Shown: positions 25,340 to 34,848, counted from the stretch's first letter. The stretch is 64,000 nucleotides of DNA from Bacillota bacterium (GCA_023402395.1 JAEYGI010000022.1:8350-72349); one strand, 5' to 3'. Notes: generated by a model not told the origin, from the sequence alone. A program made the numbers and translations.

Positions 25340-27355
25340 GTGGAAGAAACCGCATTACGCAATCTGGAAAACAAGTTTAAAATTTTGGCTGGGATTGCCC
25401 TGTCTATTTTTGCAATATTGCTGATCCGGCTGTGGGTTCTTCAGATTATGCAGGGCGCTTCCATTATGGTCAAGTCGCGGCAGAATCAAACCCGGGTAAT
25501 CCGGATTAATGCTCCGCGTGGTATATTTTATGACCGGGCAGGCAAGATCATCGCCACCAGCCGGATTTCGCATACCGTCTCGGTGGTGCCGGAAGATATC
25601 AAGGATAAGCCCGAGGTTTTACAGACCCTGAGCAAGATTTTGAAAATCCCGGTCCGCGAGATCGAAGCCAAGCTGGCGCCTGACCCGAAACGTCCCCGCA
25701 ACCCCTATCAATACATTCCGATCAGTAAGGATCTTGATTCGGTGACAGTCATCAAGCTGCTGGAGTCGAAATTGGACTTGCCCGGCGTGGAAGTGGATGA
25801 TATTCCGTTGCGGTATTATCCTTATGGCGAGTATGCCAGCCACCTTTTCGGATATATCCGGGAGATTAGCGAAAGCGAACTGAGCAATTTGAAATCTAAA
25901 GGATACCGGACCGGCGACCTGATCGGCAAGACCGGTTTGGAGCGGACCTATGAGGAATATCTGCGCGGCGTCGATGGCGGCAAGATTTATGAGGTCGATA
26001 TTCACGGCCGTCCGTTGCGGTTGCTGGAGAACCGGGAACCGCAGCCCGGAAATAATCTGCACCTTACCATCGATCAGAAAGTGCAGATGGCGGCGGAAAA
26101 AGCGTTGGATGAACAATTGACGTATCTTCAAAAGTATAGCCGATGGCGGAATGCCAAAGCCGGGGCGGTGGTCGCACTTGATCCCAGAAACGGGAATATT
26201 TTGGCCATGGCCAGTAAGCCCGGTTTTGATCCCAACCTGTTCGTGGGGGTAATCACCCCCGAGATTGCCCAAAATCTGTACAATAACCCGTTGCATCCCT
26301 TTTTGAACCGGGTCATTCAAGGCGAATTCGCTCCCGGTTCGACCTTTAAACCGATCACCGTTCTGGCGGCCCTAATGGAGCATAAGGTCGACGAAAAGCA
26401 GAAGTTTTATTGCAACGGCTTTGATCCAGTCTGGGGCAAGGACTTCAAATGCTGGATCTATTCCGAGCGCGGCGGAGGCCATGGCGCGCAGACGGTCATC
26501 GAGGGTTTGAAGAATTCGTGCAATATTGTCATGGCCGAACTCAGCCGCAGGATCGGCCCGGACACTCTGGCAAAATACGCCCGGTTTTTGGGTTTGGGGC
26601 GGGCCACCGGCATCAATCTTTATCCCGGGGAACGCCTGGGACTGGTTCCCGATACCGAATGGAAGCGGCGTCAAACCAGGGATAAAGTCTGGGTACCGCT
26701 GGAGACCTTGCATTTTGGGATTGGGCAGGGAGCATTGACCGTAACCCCGCTTCAATTGGCGCAAGTTTACGCGGCGATTGCCAATGACGGCAAAGTCTAC
26801 CGGCCGCGAATCGTATCGAAGATCACCAGCCCGGGCGGTGACGTCGTTTGGAACAACCAGCCGAAACTAGCCGCGCATCTGGAGGTTCCGTCCAAGATTC
26901 TGGACACGGTTCAAGAGGGTTTAACCGAAGTGGTCAAGGAAGGAACTGCGGCTTGGGTTTTCCGGGATTTCCCACTCGACAAATATCCGGTGGCCGGAAA
27001 AACCGGAACCGTACAAAAGCCGCCATATGATAATTCAGGAGTATTCGCCTCATATGCTCCGGTTGGAAATCCGGAGATCGTGGTCATTGTCTTTGTCGAA
27101 CAGGGCGGTGGCAGCGGCAGCGCGATTCCAATCGCCCGGAAGGTGCTGGAGGCTTATTTTGACTTGGATGAGCAACCCAAACCGACTTCAGCCCCGGGAA
27201 CCGTTGCTCCCCCAAGTCCGGCCGTCCCCCCCGTCCCGGCCGAGGGGGACGGATTGAACCCTCCGCCCGCGAACCCGGTGGATAGCAACTCAAGTTCAAC
27301 GCCGCCCGTGTCCCCGGCGAATAACGGCGCGACGGTTCCGTCGCCCCGTCCATGA
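25340..27355 (+). CDS. mrdA: Penicillin-binding protein 2, elongasome transpeptidase
   Basis: 671 residues. One N-terminal membrane helix (ILAGIALSIFAILLIRLWVL) precedes the dimerisation domain and the transpeptidase domain with GSTFKPITV (SxxK serine), KNSCNIVMAEL (SxN) and AGKTGTVQK (KTG). It cross-links peptidoglycan with RodA as partner. After the catalytic domain is a 60-residue Pro/Ser/Ala-rich tail, unusual in length and of unknown use. GTG start at 25340. A terminator lies 22 bases after the stop, separating it from the min genes. Confidence 0.95.
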   Translation: MEETALRNLENKFKILAGIALSIFAILLIRLWVLQIMQGASIMVKSRQNQTRVIRINAPRGIFYDRAGKIIATSRISHTVSVVPEDIKDKPEVLQTLSKILKIPVREIEAKLAPDPKRPRNPYQYIPISKDLDSVTVIKLLESKLDLPGVEVDDIPLRYYPYGEYASHLFGYIREISESELSNLKSKGYRTGDLIGKTGLERTYEEYLRGVDGGKIYEVDIHGRPLRLLENREPQPGNNLHLTIDQKVQMAAEKALDEQLTYLQKYSRWRNAKAGAVVALDPRNGNILAMASKPGFDPNLFVGVITPEIAQNLYNNPLHPFLNRVIQGEFAPGSTFKPITVLAALMEHKVDEKQKFYCNGFDPVWGKDFKCWIYSERGGGHGAQTVIEGLKNSCNIVMAELSRRIGPDTLAKYARFLGLGRATGINLYPGERLGLVPDTEWKRRQTRDKVWVPLETLHFGIGQGALTVTPLQLAQVYAAIANDGKVYRPRIVSKITSPGGDVVWNNQPKLAAHLEVPSKILDTVQEGLTEVVKEGTAAWVFRDFPLDKYPVAGKTGTVQKPPYDNSGVFASYAPVGNPEIVVIVFVEQGGGSGSAIPIARKVLEAYFDLDEQPKPTSAPGTVAPPSPAVPPVPAEGDGLNPPPANPVDSNSSSTPPVSPANNGATVPSPRP

Positions 27356-27377
27356 AAATCGAATCGTCGTCCCAACT

Positions 27378-27406
27378 TCCTCCTTGGGCGGGAGGATTTT
27401 TCTTTT
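27378..27406 (+). terminator. Terminator after PBP2 gene
   Basis: TCCTCC pairs with GGAGGA around a 7-base loop, followed by TTTTTCTTTT. Confidence 0.85.
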
Positions 27407-27430
27407 ACGGTAGCGAAAATTGATCTATAT

Positions 27431-27514
27431 TAGGATGAAATAAATCTCTCACTTAAATTTGCATTCCTAAAGCCGTATGCAAATAGAAATCAAATCGGAA
27501 TTTATTTCATCCTA
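27431..27514. repeat. Nested perfect inverted repeat, MITE- or structured-RNA-like
   Basis: TAGGATGAAATAAAT at 27431-27445 is perfectly complementary to 27500-27514 (15 bp). Inside it ATTTGCAT at 27457-27464 pairs with ATGCAAAT at 27477-27484. The 84-base unit would fold into a long two-part hairpin. It lies in the 303-bp gap between the PBP2 gene and minC, where I see no gene. Confidence 0.8.
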
Positions 27515-27658
27515 TTACAGCGTTAATAAGTTAAATTAATTCCCTTACAATTTCATCATGGCCGGCTTTAGGGACATGATGCGTACTGAAATTTAGTTCA
27601 ACTTGTATTGTCGTAAGTTTTTCAGCGTATTGTTCATTCTGCGAGTGGGAGAATCATT

Positions 27659-28336
27659 ATGAGCGCGCGTACCTTAAGAGCAAATCCACGGCTACCCAAA
27701 GCCGGCAGTGTGGTTTTCAAAGGATATAAGCACGGTTTGACGCTGGTCATTCCCGAGGAAGGCCCGTTTGGTTCTCATCTTGAAGACCTCCGGACACGTT
27801 TGGCGGAGGCGCATGATTTTTTTCGTGGAGCCAAGCTTTCACTAAAAGTGGGAGCCCGGCATTTGACCGAGGATGAACAGGCGGCGCTGGAACGGTTACT
27901 AGCGGCATCAGGGCTTTCGTTGCAACGGATTATCGGCGAAGCGGAGCCGGCTAGCATAGTGGAGAGCAATTTTTCAAGCCATGAATGGGATGAGTTTATC
28001 CCAACGATTACCGTGAAAAAGACGGTTCGCTCCGGCCAACGGCTGGCTTTTGAAGGCAACCTGGTAATTATGGGCGATGTCAACCCCGGAGCCGAGATCA
28101 TTGCCAGCGGCGATATTATCGTGATGGGGGCTTTGCGGGGAACCGCCCACGCCGGGGCCGAGGGCGATTCATCGGCCCGGATTTATGCTTTTGATCTTGA
28201 CCCGGTTCAGATTCGGATCGGCGGAGTGATCACCCGGTCGCCCGAACCCCGCGGCAAGGTTGAGTCGGAACACCATGGACCGGAACTGGCTCAGATCAAA
28301 GACGGGATGATCATTGTCGAACGTTTGGCTTTCTAA
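27659..28336 (+). CDS. minC: Septum site-determining protein MinC
   Basis: 225 residues. The N-terminal domain (VVFKGYKHGLTLVIPEE) inhibits FtsZ, and the C-terminal beta-helix (LVIMGDVNPGAEIIASGDII, VMGALRGTAHAGAEGD) binds MinD. The start ATG at 27659 has a weak ribosome site (GTGGGAG). It is followed by minD and minE, then rodA, a complete Min system with MinE in a Gram-positive-type lineage. Confidence 0.94.
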   Translation: MSARTLRANPRLPKAGSVVFKGYKHGLTLVIPEEGPFGSHLEDLRTRLAEAHDFFRGAKLSLKVGARHLTEDEQAALERLLAASGLSLQRIIGEAEPASIVESNFSSHEWDEFIPTITVKKTVRSGQRLAFEGNLVIMGDVNPGAEIIASGDIIVMGALRGTAHAGAEGDSSARIYAFDLDPVQIRIGGVITRSPEPRGKVESEHHGPELAQIKDGMIIVERLAF

Positions 28337-28399
28337 TTGGGTTTTTTGAAGAAGGCCTCGCTGTAATGGATTTGCCCACGAAATGAGGAGGATTTTTGA

Positions 28400-29194
28400 A
28401 TGGCGGGAAGGGTTATTGTGATTACCTCCGGAAAGGGAGGGGTCGGGAAGACGACCACTTGTGCGAATATCGGAACCGGTTTGGCCTTGCGCGGCCGGAG
28501 AACCGTTTTGATCGACGCTGATATCGGACTTCGGAATCTCGATGTGGTAATGGGCTTGGAAAACCGGATCGTTTACGATCTGGTTCATGTGGTTGAGAAA
28601 CAATGCAAGGTCAAACAAGCCTTAATCAAGGATAAACGATTTGAAAACCTCTATTTGCTGCCGGCCGCCCAAACCCGGGAAAAGGACGCGGTCAAGCCGG
28701 AGCAGATGAAAGAGTTGTGCGCCGAGTTGCGCGGCGAATTCGATAATATTCTGATCGATTGCCCGGCCGGAATCGAACAAGGCTTTAAAAATGCCATCGC
28801 CGGCGCGGATCAAGCCGTTATTATCACCACGCCGGACGTTTCGGCCGTTCGTGACGCCGACCGGATCGTAGGTTTGCTTCAAGCCAATGATTTGGTCAAT
28901 CCGCAATTGATTATCAACCGGGTTCGGCCGGAGATGATCAAAAAAGGCGATATGATGGATATCAGCGATGTCAATGACATTCTGGCCATCGATCTTTTGG
29001 GGGTTGTTCCCGATGATGAAACCATCATCATTTCTACCAACCGGGGCGAACCGGCGGTTTTAGATCAAGCCTCTCGCGCCGGCGAAGCGTTCCGGAATAT
29101 CGTGGCCCGGATTGAGGGAGAAAAGGTGCCGTTTATGTCCCTGGATGAGGATCCGGGCTTAATGGAACGGATTTTACGGTTCTTTAAGCGGTAA
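28400..29194 (+). CDS. minD: Septum site-determining ATPase MinD
   Basis: 264 residues. VIVITSGKGGVGKTTTCANI is the deviant Walker A motif with the signature lysine, LIDADIGLRNLDVVMGLENR the switch I/A' region and DNILIDCPAGIEQGF the Walker B region. The C-terminal helix GLMERILRFFKR is the amphipathic membrane-targeting sequence. It acts with MinC and MinE to place the division septum at midcell. Confidence 0.97.
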   Translation: MAGRVIVITSGKGGVGKTTTCANIGTGLALRGRRTVLIDADIGLRNLDVVMGLENRIVYDLVHVVEKQCKVKQALIKDKRFENLYLLPAAQTREKDAVKPEQMKELCAELRGEFDNILIDCPAGIEQGFKNAIAGADQAVIITTPDVSAVRDADRIVGLLQANDLVNPQLIINRVRPEMIKKGDMMDISDVNDILAIDLLGVVPDDETIIISTNRGEPAVLDQASRAGEAFRNIVARIEGEKVPFMSLDEDPGLMERILRFFKR

Positions 29195-29230
29195 ACAGGC
29201 GCGGGACCTTTATTATGAAGGGGGTTTATC

Positions 29231-29485
29231 ATGGATTTTATCAATAAATTTTTTAAAGAAGAGACCTCCAGCAAAGATATGGCGGTTGAACGGCTGAGGC
29301 TGGTATTGGTGCACGATCGGGCCAATGTCACTCCGGGGTTGATGGAGTTGCTCAAGGAGGAATTAATCCAGGTCATCTCCAAATACATGGATATTGACGA
29401 GCAATCCATGGAGGTCAACTTGACGTCGGGCGATCGTTCCGCTTCCTTAACCGCCAACATTCCGGTGAAGCGGATTCGTAGATAA
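29231..29485 (+). CDS. minE: Cell division topological specificity factor MinE
   Basis: 84 residues. The start MDFINKFFKEETSSKDMAVE has the N-terminal membrane-binding helix, and RLRLVLVHDRANVTPGLMEL is the MinD-binding/anti-MinCD region. The C-terminal half is the dimerisation domain. Its presence implies pole-to-pole Min oscillation rather than a DivIVA-only system. Confidence 0.96.
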   Translation: MDFINKFFKEETSSKDMAVERLRLVLVHDRANVTPGLMELLKEELIQVISKYMDIDEQSMEVNLTSGDRSASLTANIPVKRIRR

Positions 29486-29577
29486 TTCTGGCGATTTTGC
29501 GCTTCGAGGAACTTTTTACTGCTGGATGCGGCCTGGCTTTCAAGATATAATGGACAAAATGGGGAGGGGGCGTTATC

Positions 29578-30702
29578 GTGGATCGCCGGCTTCTAAAAAA
29601 CCTCGACTATAGCTTGTTGGCGATTGTTGTCTTGTTAATCCTGGTTGGATTAATGATGGTCTATAGCGCCACTCATGCCAAGATCGGGCTGACGCACGGA
29701 GACCCGTTCGCTTTCGTGAAAAAACAGTCGGTCGCCTTGCTGATTGGAACTTTGGTGATGTTCGGCTTGCTGTTCTTTGATTACCGCATCTCGGACCGGA
29801 TGGCGCAGCTTCTTTACGGGTTTAATATTTTGCTGTTGATATTGGTTCTCACGCCGCTCGGCAGCACGAGAAACGGGGCACAGAGCTGGTTGTTCGGTAT
29901 TCAGCCGTCGGAATTCGCCAAGGTGATCATGATTGTGACCTTTGGCAAGTTTTTGGCCGAGCGGGAGAGCCTTTCTTCGTTTTATAGCTTTATTATGCCT
30001 TTTTGTTTTGTCGGAGCCCCGTTGCTGCTGATTTTAATGCAGCCGGATCTTGGGACTGCCTTGGTTTTTATTTTTATCATGCTGCTGATGATGTATACCG
30101 CCGGAGCTCCGGGTTGGAAATTATTATCACTGATTTTAATCGGAGTCGCCGCGGTTGCGTTGTTGTTCGTTTCCCATCATTTTTTCGATACGCCGTTGCC
30201 CGTCAAAGAGTATCAAGTGGCCCGGTTGACCAGTTTTCTGGATCCGGAGCGGGATCCGCAAGGGAGCGGCTGGAATGTCCGCCAAGCCGTGATTGCGGTG
30301 GGATCCGGCCAGTTTTTCGGCAAAGGGCTATTCCGCGGCACGCAGGGCCGGTTGGGATATCTTCCGGAGAATCACACCGATTTTATTTTTGCGGTGTTAT
30401 GCGAAGAGTTGGGCTTTGTTGGCGGGTTTGGCGTGCTATTTTTGTTTTTTACCCTGATCTGGCGGGGGATACGCATCGGCTACCAAGCCCGGGATAAGAC
30501 TGGAACCATTATCGCGGTAGGGATCGTCTCGATGTTTCTATTCCACGTATTCGAAAACATCGGAATGAATATGGGAATTATGCCGATTACCGGAATTCCA
30601 CTGCCTTTCATCAGTTCGGGCGGGAGTTCGATGGTTGCCAATCTGGCTGCGATCGGGATATTGATCAATATCTGGGCCCGTCGTCAAAAAATCATGTTTT
30701 AA
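29578..30702 (+). CDS. rodA: Peptidoglycan glycosyltransferase RodA (SEDS family)
   Basis: 374 residues, about ten membrane segments. SEDS motifs are present: VYSATHAKIG near the start, LGSTRNGAQSWLFGIQPSEFAK, PDLGTALVF and the C-terminal NIGMNMGIMPITGIPLPFIS with GGSSM. RodA polymerises glycan strands with PBP2. GTG start at 29578 after GGGAGGGGG. It ends in a strong terminator that overlaps its stop codon. Confidence 0.95.
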   Translation: MDRRLLKNLDYSLLAIVVLLILVGLMMVYSATHAKIGLTHGDPFAFVKKQSVALLIGTLVMFGLLFFDYRISDRMAQLLYGFNILLLILVLTPLGSTRNGAQSWLFGIQPSEFAKVIMIVTFGKFLAERESLSSFYSFIMPFCFVGAPLLLILMQPDLGTALVFIFIMLLMMYTAGAPGWKLLSLILIGVAAVALLFVSHHFFDTPLPVKEYQVARLTSFLDPERDPQGSGWNVRQAVIAVGSGQFFGKGLFRGTQGRLGYLPENHTDFIFAVLCEELGFVGGFGVLFLFFTLIWRGIRIGYQARDKTGTIIAVGIVSMFLFHVFENIGMNMGIMPITGIPLPFISSGGSSMVANLAAIGILINIWARRQKIMF

Positions 30703-30732
30703 AAAACATCTGTTTTTTTACAGATGTTTTTT
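30701..30732 (+). terminator. Terminator after rodA
   Basis: A perfect 13-bp A/T-flanked stem (AAAAAACATCTGT with ACAGATGTTTTTT) with a 6-base T loop. It overlaps the rodA stop codon and can act in both directions. Confidence 0.88.
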
Positions 30733-30762
30733 CTTGTTGAAATGGTTGAAGGGAGGGATGAG

Positions 30763-31206
30763 ATGGAGAGCATGCCCAACGAATATCGGGCGGGCGGGAT
30801 TGTCTTCCGATGCGTCGACAAAGTGGTTGAGTATTTGTTGGTAACCAGCAATTCCAACCAAAACCGCTGGATCATCCCGGCCGGTCATATTGAGGCAGGA
30901 GAATCGGCGCCTACCGCGGCCTTGCGGGAAGTCGAAGAGGAAGCCGGAGTGCAGGCGAAAATCGTGAAAGATCTAGGGCGATTCCATTATATCTGGAATC
31001 GCGGCCAGCAACGGATCTTGATCGACACTCACTTATATCTGATGGAATACACCCGGACGATTGCCGATATGCCGGAAGGGCGCAAGGTTCAATTTTTTTC
31101 CGTCAACCAAATCAAATTATTAAATATTTGGGATGAATCCCGGGCTTTTCTCGGAAAAGCCCATCAGGAGACATTGTCATTGGGCAAGACGGAAACCGGA
31201 ACCTGA
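30763..31206 (+). CDS. NUDIX hydrolase
   Basis: 147 residues. The Nudix box GHIEAGESAPTAALREVEEE followed by AGV matches GX5EX7REUXEEXGU. The domain starts AGGIVFRCVDKVVEYLLVTS, like the Ap4A/ADP-ribose/oxidised nucleotide group; the substrate cannot be set from sequence. ATG 30763 has GGGAGG seven bases upstream; the longer frame would overlap the rodA terminator. Confidence 0.88.
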   Translation: MESMPNEYRAGGIVFRCVDKVVEYLLVTSNSNQNRWIIPAGHIEAGESAPTAALREVEEEAGVQAKIVKDLGRFHYIWNRGQQRILIDTHLYLMEYTRTIADMPEGRKVQFFSVNQIKLLNIWDESRAFLGKAHQETLSLGKTETGT

Positions 31207-31226
31207 ACATCGCAATCTTTGAAAAT

Positions 31227-31256
31227 AAAACCGCGATTGATCGCGGTTTTTATTTT
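31227..31256 (+). terminator. Terminator after NUDIX gene
   Basis: AAAACCGCGA and TCGCGGTTTT make a 10-bp stem with loop TTGA, then TATTTTAT. Confidence 0.88.
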
Positions 31257-31882
31257 ATGTTGGCAATCGATGCGTCATCCCGTGGAGGCGAACAAATTCT
31301 GACTTAACGAGTAATAGAACAAATACCATCTGCCGTTCCGCTTCGGGGCCTTGTTTTCATACCGTTTCGATTTGCTTTCCGCCATAGTCAACCGGAACTG
31401 TTGCATTGCGAGGATCCCTTTCTACATTGCCAACTTACAATTTTGAATCCCAATCCACCAATTGGAAATTGCGAGATTTGAATCCTCCAAATCCAACAGA
31501 TACAATTCCATTGCCAAAATCCATTTTATCATTGTCAACTTTCAATTTCAAATTGCGATCCACCAATTGGGAATTGGAAGATCACAATCTGCCAAAGCCA
31601 AATAACAATCGATGCGACAAGGTGGCGAGTAAGGATTGACAATTTACTTTGGCCAAGCCCACCACTTTTCTAAAAAAGAGACTTCACGGGTATGTCCCAG
31701 GGGAATGGCATGGCTGAGTGCATCATTTCTTCATGACCACGGTTTCGATGGGGATAATATGGATATGCCCGGGAACATTAACAGCCATTTTTGGGCGGAA
31801 AAATTTTGTAGACAAAGTGAATTAAAGGGAATAAAATAAAATTGGAACTAAGGATTGGTCCACTAATCCTTTGGAGGTATCG
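31257..31882. other. 626-bp gene-poor region containing a second 21-bp periodic repeat
   Basis: No gene with start and ribosome site is seen. It includes the array at 31433-31600. The remainder is AT-rich with no recognisable motif apart from the leader of the GntR gene (GGAGGT at 31873). Confidence 0.6.
31433..31600. repeat. Degenerate repeat array with 21-bp period, AATT-rich
   Basis: Eight 21-base units can be laid out from 31433. Units at 31433, 31454, 31538 and 31559 share the core CAATT-NN-(G/A)AATTG; the other four keep only the spacing and scattered positions. The block 31433-31516 is also repeated as a whole at 31538, 105 bases (five units) on. On the plus strand the units read as heptapeptides TYNFESQ, STNWKLR, TFNFKLR and STNWELE in an open frame without a ribosome site. 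Confidence 0.75.
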
Positions 31883-32884
31883 ATGAGGCTGGAACTTGAA
31901 AAGGAGAGCGGCATCCCCCTTTACGTCCAAATCAAGGATCAGATCCGCCAACTGATCCGGAATGGAATGTTGCGTTCGGGAGACCGGTTGCCCCCGGAAC
32001 GCGACTGGGCCAAGGAGATCGGCGTCAGTCGCAATACAGTCAGCATGGCCTTTCGGGAGCTGGAAGCAGAGGGAGTGCTGACGGTGGATCAGGGAAGGGG
32101 CACGTTTGTATCCGACCTTCCGGAGGAGCGTCAGTATCCCGGGCCGGAGAGCAGCCGCAAGGAACAAGTCATGGAATTGCTCGACCGCATGATCGACGGT
32201 TGTTGGGAATTGGGGTTTTATGGAGAGCAGTTAAGCGGCCTGGTTTCCGCCAGGATCCGGGAGCGGGAGGATTCGTTCCGGAAGGCGCGGGTGCTTTTTA
32301 TCGATTGCAATGAGGAGCAGCTTCATAATTTTCTGCGCCAGTTCCATGAGTTAATCCAATTGGACATCATCCCCTTTCTGCTCGCGGATTTTACTTCCGG
32401 CACGGCTCCCGTGGCGGAATTGGTTCAGACCATTGACTTGATTGTCACCACCGCCACTCATTTTGATGAAGTCTCCAAGACGTTGGAGGAAAAAGGACTA
32501 TCGACCGAAGTGGTTCCGGTGGCCGCCCAGCCCCGGCCCGAAAGTTTGGTGCGTCTGACCCGCTTGACCGCCGACCAGAAAGTGGGCTTGATCTGTTTGA
32601 GTCCGGAATTCCCGTCCATTGTTAAAAGGACCCTGACCCGGATCGGTCTGCACGACTTGAACTTTGATTTCACCTTTACCAAAAACCGGGCCGATTTAAT
32701 TAATTTCATCGAAGACCATGAAGTTTTGGTGGTTTTTATGGATCGGTTCCGGGAAGTCAAAACCATGGCCGGCGCTAAAGAGGTGATCCCTTACCTTCAT
32801 GAGTTGGATGCCGGTTCGGTGACCCTCGTCCGCCGGGCGGTCGACAAAGTCCTCAAGGCCAGAAGAAAAGGAGAATCAAGATGA
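31883..32884 (+). CDS. GntR-family transcriptional regulator of the glutamate mutase operon
   Basis: 333 residues. Residues 1-75 are a GntR winged helix: IPLYVQIKDQIRQLIRNGML, LPPERDWAKEIGVSRNTVSM, LEAEGVLTVDQGRGTFV. Residues 90-330 form a larger C-terminal domain that is not the MocR aminotransferase and not the usual FadR/HutC type; it has alternating strands (ARVLFIDCNEEQ, LIVTTATHFDE, KVGLICLSPEFP) like a periplasmic-binding fold. It overlaps the mutase S gene by 4 bases, so it is the first gene of the operon and very likely its ligand-responsive regulator. Confidence 0.88.
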   Translation: MRLELEKESGIPLYVQIKDQIRQLIRNGMLRSGDRLPPERDWAKEIGVSRNTVSMAFRELEAEGVLTVDQGRGTFVSDLPEERQYPGPESSRKEQVMELLDRMIDGCWELGFYGEQLSGLVSARIREREDSFRKARVLFIDCNEEQLHNFLRQFHELIQLDIIPFLLADFTSGTAPVAELVQTIDLIVTTATHFDEVSKTLEEKGLSTEVVPVAAQPRPESLVRLTRLTADQKVGLICLSPEFPSIVKRTLTRIGLHDLNFDFTFTKNRADLINFIEDHEVLVVFMDRFREVKTMAGAKEVIPYLHELDAGSVTLVRRAVDKVLKARRKGESR

Positions 32885-33372
32885 CGCCAGCAACACTGGT
32901 CCTCGGAGTTATCGGTATGGATGTTCACGCCGTGGGCAATAAAATATTGGAATACACGTTTTCCGGCGCCGGTTTTCATGTGGTTAACCTGGGGGTCATG
33001 GTGTCACAGGAGGAATTTATCAATGCCGCCATTGAAACCGCGGCCGACGCCATCATCGTCTCTTCGCTTTACGGGCACGGTGAGCTTGATTGCCGGGGAC
33101 TGCGGGATAAATGCATTGAAGCCGGGATCGGCGATATTCTGTTGTATGCCGGCGGCAATCTGGTGGTGGGAAAAACGCCGTTTGAAGTGGTTGAACAAAG
33201 GTTTAAGGCCATGGGCTTCAACCGGGTTTATCCGCCCGGAACTGCGCCCGAGAAAGCGATTGAGGATTTGCGGCGCGACCTGATAATGTTCGGCCGGCGC
33301 GTTGATGAGCGGTTCGAGGCGACACAGGGAGGTGGGGGAATTGAACGAACTGAAAAACCGGCGGATCAATGA
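32881..33372 (+). CDS. mutS: Methylaspartate (glutamate) mutase, B12-binding S subunit
   Basis: 163 residues. The cobalamin motif DVHAVG gives Asp14-x-His16-xx-Gly19, the His being the lower axial ligand to cobalt, followed by SSLYGHGELDCRGL and YAGGNLVVGK. With the E subunit it converts L-glutamate to (2S,3S)-3-methylaspartate by a radical carbon-skeleton rearrangement. The gene is also called glmS or mamA; it is unrelated to the DNA mismatch MutS. The C-terminal 20 residues overlap the start of the E subunit gene. Confidence 0.95.
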   Translation: MTPATLVLGVIGMDVHAVGNKILEYTFSGAGFHVVNLGVMVSQEEFINAAIETAADAIIVSSLYGHGELDCRGLRDKCIEAGIGDILLYAGGNLVVGKTPFEVVEQRFKAMGFNRVYPPGTAPEKAIEDLRRDLIMFGRRVDERFEATQGGGGIERTEKPADQ

Positions 33373-34792
33373 AGCGGAGTTCCTCCGGGAACGTCAGGAA
33401 GTTTTACGGCAGTGGCCGACTGGCTCCGAGGTCGATCTGGCGGAGGCGCTTGAATATCAACGGGCGATTCCGCTTGTAAAGCGGTTCGGAGCCGTTCTGG
33501 AACAAGCCGCCGGGAAGGGGGAAACCCTAGTTCAACCCCGGGCCGGGGTGGCGCTGGTCGACGAACATATCGCCCTGCTTAGGTTCTTGCAGGAGGAAGG
33601 ACATGCCGATCTGCTGCCGACGACCGTTGACAGCTACACCCGGCAAAATCGTTACCAAGAAGCCGAACAGGGAATCGCCGAGAGCAGGCTGACCGGAAGG
33701 TCGATGTTGAACGGCCTTCCTATCGTAAATCACGGAATCCGTCAATGCCGCCGGGTAACCGAGGCGGTCGGCGTGCCGATTCAGATTCGGCATGGCACCC
33801 CCGATGCCCGGCTGTTGGCTGAGATTGGGCTGGCCGCCGGCTTCACGGCCTTCGAGGGCGGCGGCATCTCCTACAACATTCCGTATGCCAAATCCATTTC
33901 GCTGGAACAGACCATCAAATACTGGCAGTATGTTGACCGGCTGGTCGGCTGGTACGAGGAAAACGGCGTTTCCATCAATCGGGAACCTTTTGGCCCCTTA
34001 ACCGGCACCCTAGTTCCGCCGTTCATTTCCAATGCGGTGGCGGTGATTGAAGCTGTGCTCGCCGCGGAGCAGGGTGTCCACAGTCTGACGGTGGGATACG
34101 GGCAATGCGGCAATCTGATCCAGGACGTGGCAGCGTTGATTTCATTGGCCGAATTGACTCATCAGGCGTTAGAACGCTTTGGTTATTCCGATATGCGGAT
34201 CACAACCGTTTTTCATCAATGGATGGGCGGCTTTCCGGCCGATGAAGCGCAGGCCATGGCGGTGATTGCCTGGGGGGCGGCGGCGGCCGCGTTCGCGGGA
34301 GCAACCAAAGTAATCGTCAAAACGCCGCATGAAGCCTTTGGAGTCCCTACCAAGGAAGCCAACGCGGATGGGTTGAAAGCCACCCGGCAAATTCTAAATA
34401 TGCTCCGGGACCAGCGACTGCCGCTCTCCAATGAGTTAAAGGCGGAGATTGGGCTTATTAAGCAAGAGACAAAGTGCATCTTATCAAAGGTTGAGGAATT
34501 GGGAGCGGGGGATTGGGCGCAGGGAGCGGTCCGGGCCTTTGCGGCGGGAGTGATTGATGTTCCCTTTGCCCCCAGCCGTTGCAACCTCGGACGGGCGATG
34601 CCAGTGCGCGACCATGAGGGCGCGGTGCGTTTACTTGATTTTGGCAATCTGCCGCTGACCGAGGAGCTGAAGTCGTTTCATCGCGAACGAATCGCGGAGC
34701 GGGCCAGGGCGGAGCGGCGGCAGGTCAGTTTTCAGATGGTTACCGACGATATTTACGCTATTGGAAAAGGGATGCTGGTCGGCAGGCCGTAG
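33341..34792 (+). CDS. mutE: Methylaspartate (glutamate) mutase, E (catalytic) subunit
   Basis: 483 residues, the usual length. The TIM barrel binds glutamate and adenosylcobalamin. QPRAGVALVDEHIALLRFLQ, LPTTVDSYTRQNRY, FEGGGISYNIPYAK and GYGQCGNLIQDVAAL are characteristic. TTG at 33341 sits after GGAGGTGGGGG and gives the standard length, overlapping the S subunit gene by 32 bases. The tight overlap suggests coupled translation of the two subunits. Confidence 0.95.
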   Translation: MNELKNRRINEAEFLRERQEVLRQWPTGSEVDLAEALEYQRAIPLVKRFGAVLEQAAGKGETLVQPRAGVALVDEHIALLRFLQEEGHADLLPTTVDSYTRQNRYQEAEQGIAESRLTGRSMLNGLPIVNHGIRQCRRVTEAVGVPIQIRHGTPDARLLAEIGLAAGFTAFEGGGISYNIPYAKSISLEQTIKYWQYVDRLVGWYEENGVSINREPFGPLTGTLVPPFISNAVAVIEAVLAAEQGVHSLTVGYGQCGNLIQDVAALISLAELTHQALERFGYSDMRITTVFHQWMGGFPADEAQAMAVIAWGAAAAAFAGATKVIVKTPHEAFGVPTKEANADGLKATRQILNMLRDQRLPLSNELKAEIGLIKQETKCILSKVEELGAGDWAQGAVRAFAAGVIDVPFAPSRCNLGRAMPVRDHEGAVRLLDFGNLPLTEELKSFHRERIAERARAERRQVSFQMVTDDIYAIGKGMLVGRP

Positions 34793-34848
34793 TTGCAAGA
34801 GCTACTGCCTCGGAAAGTTTGAGATAGGATCGCTGACGGAGGAGACTC

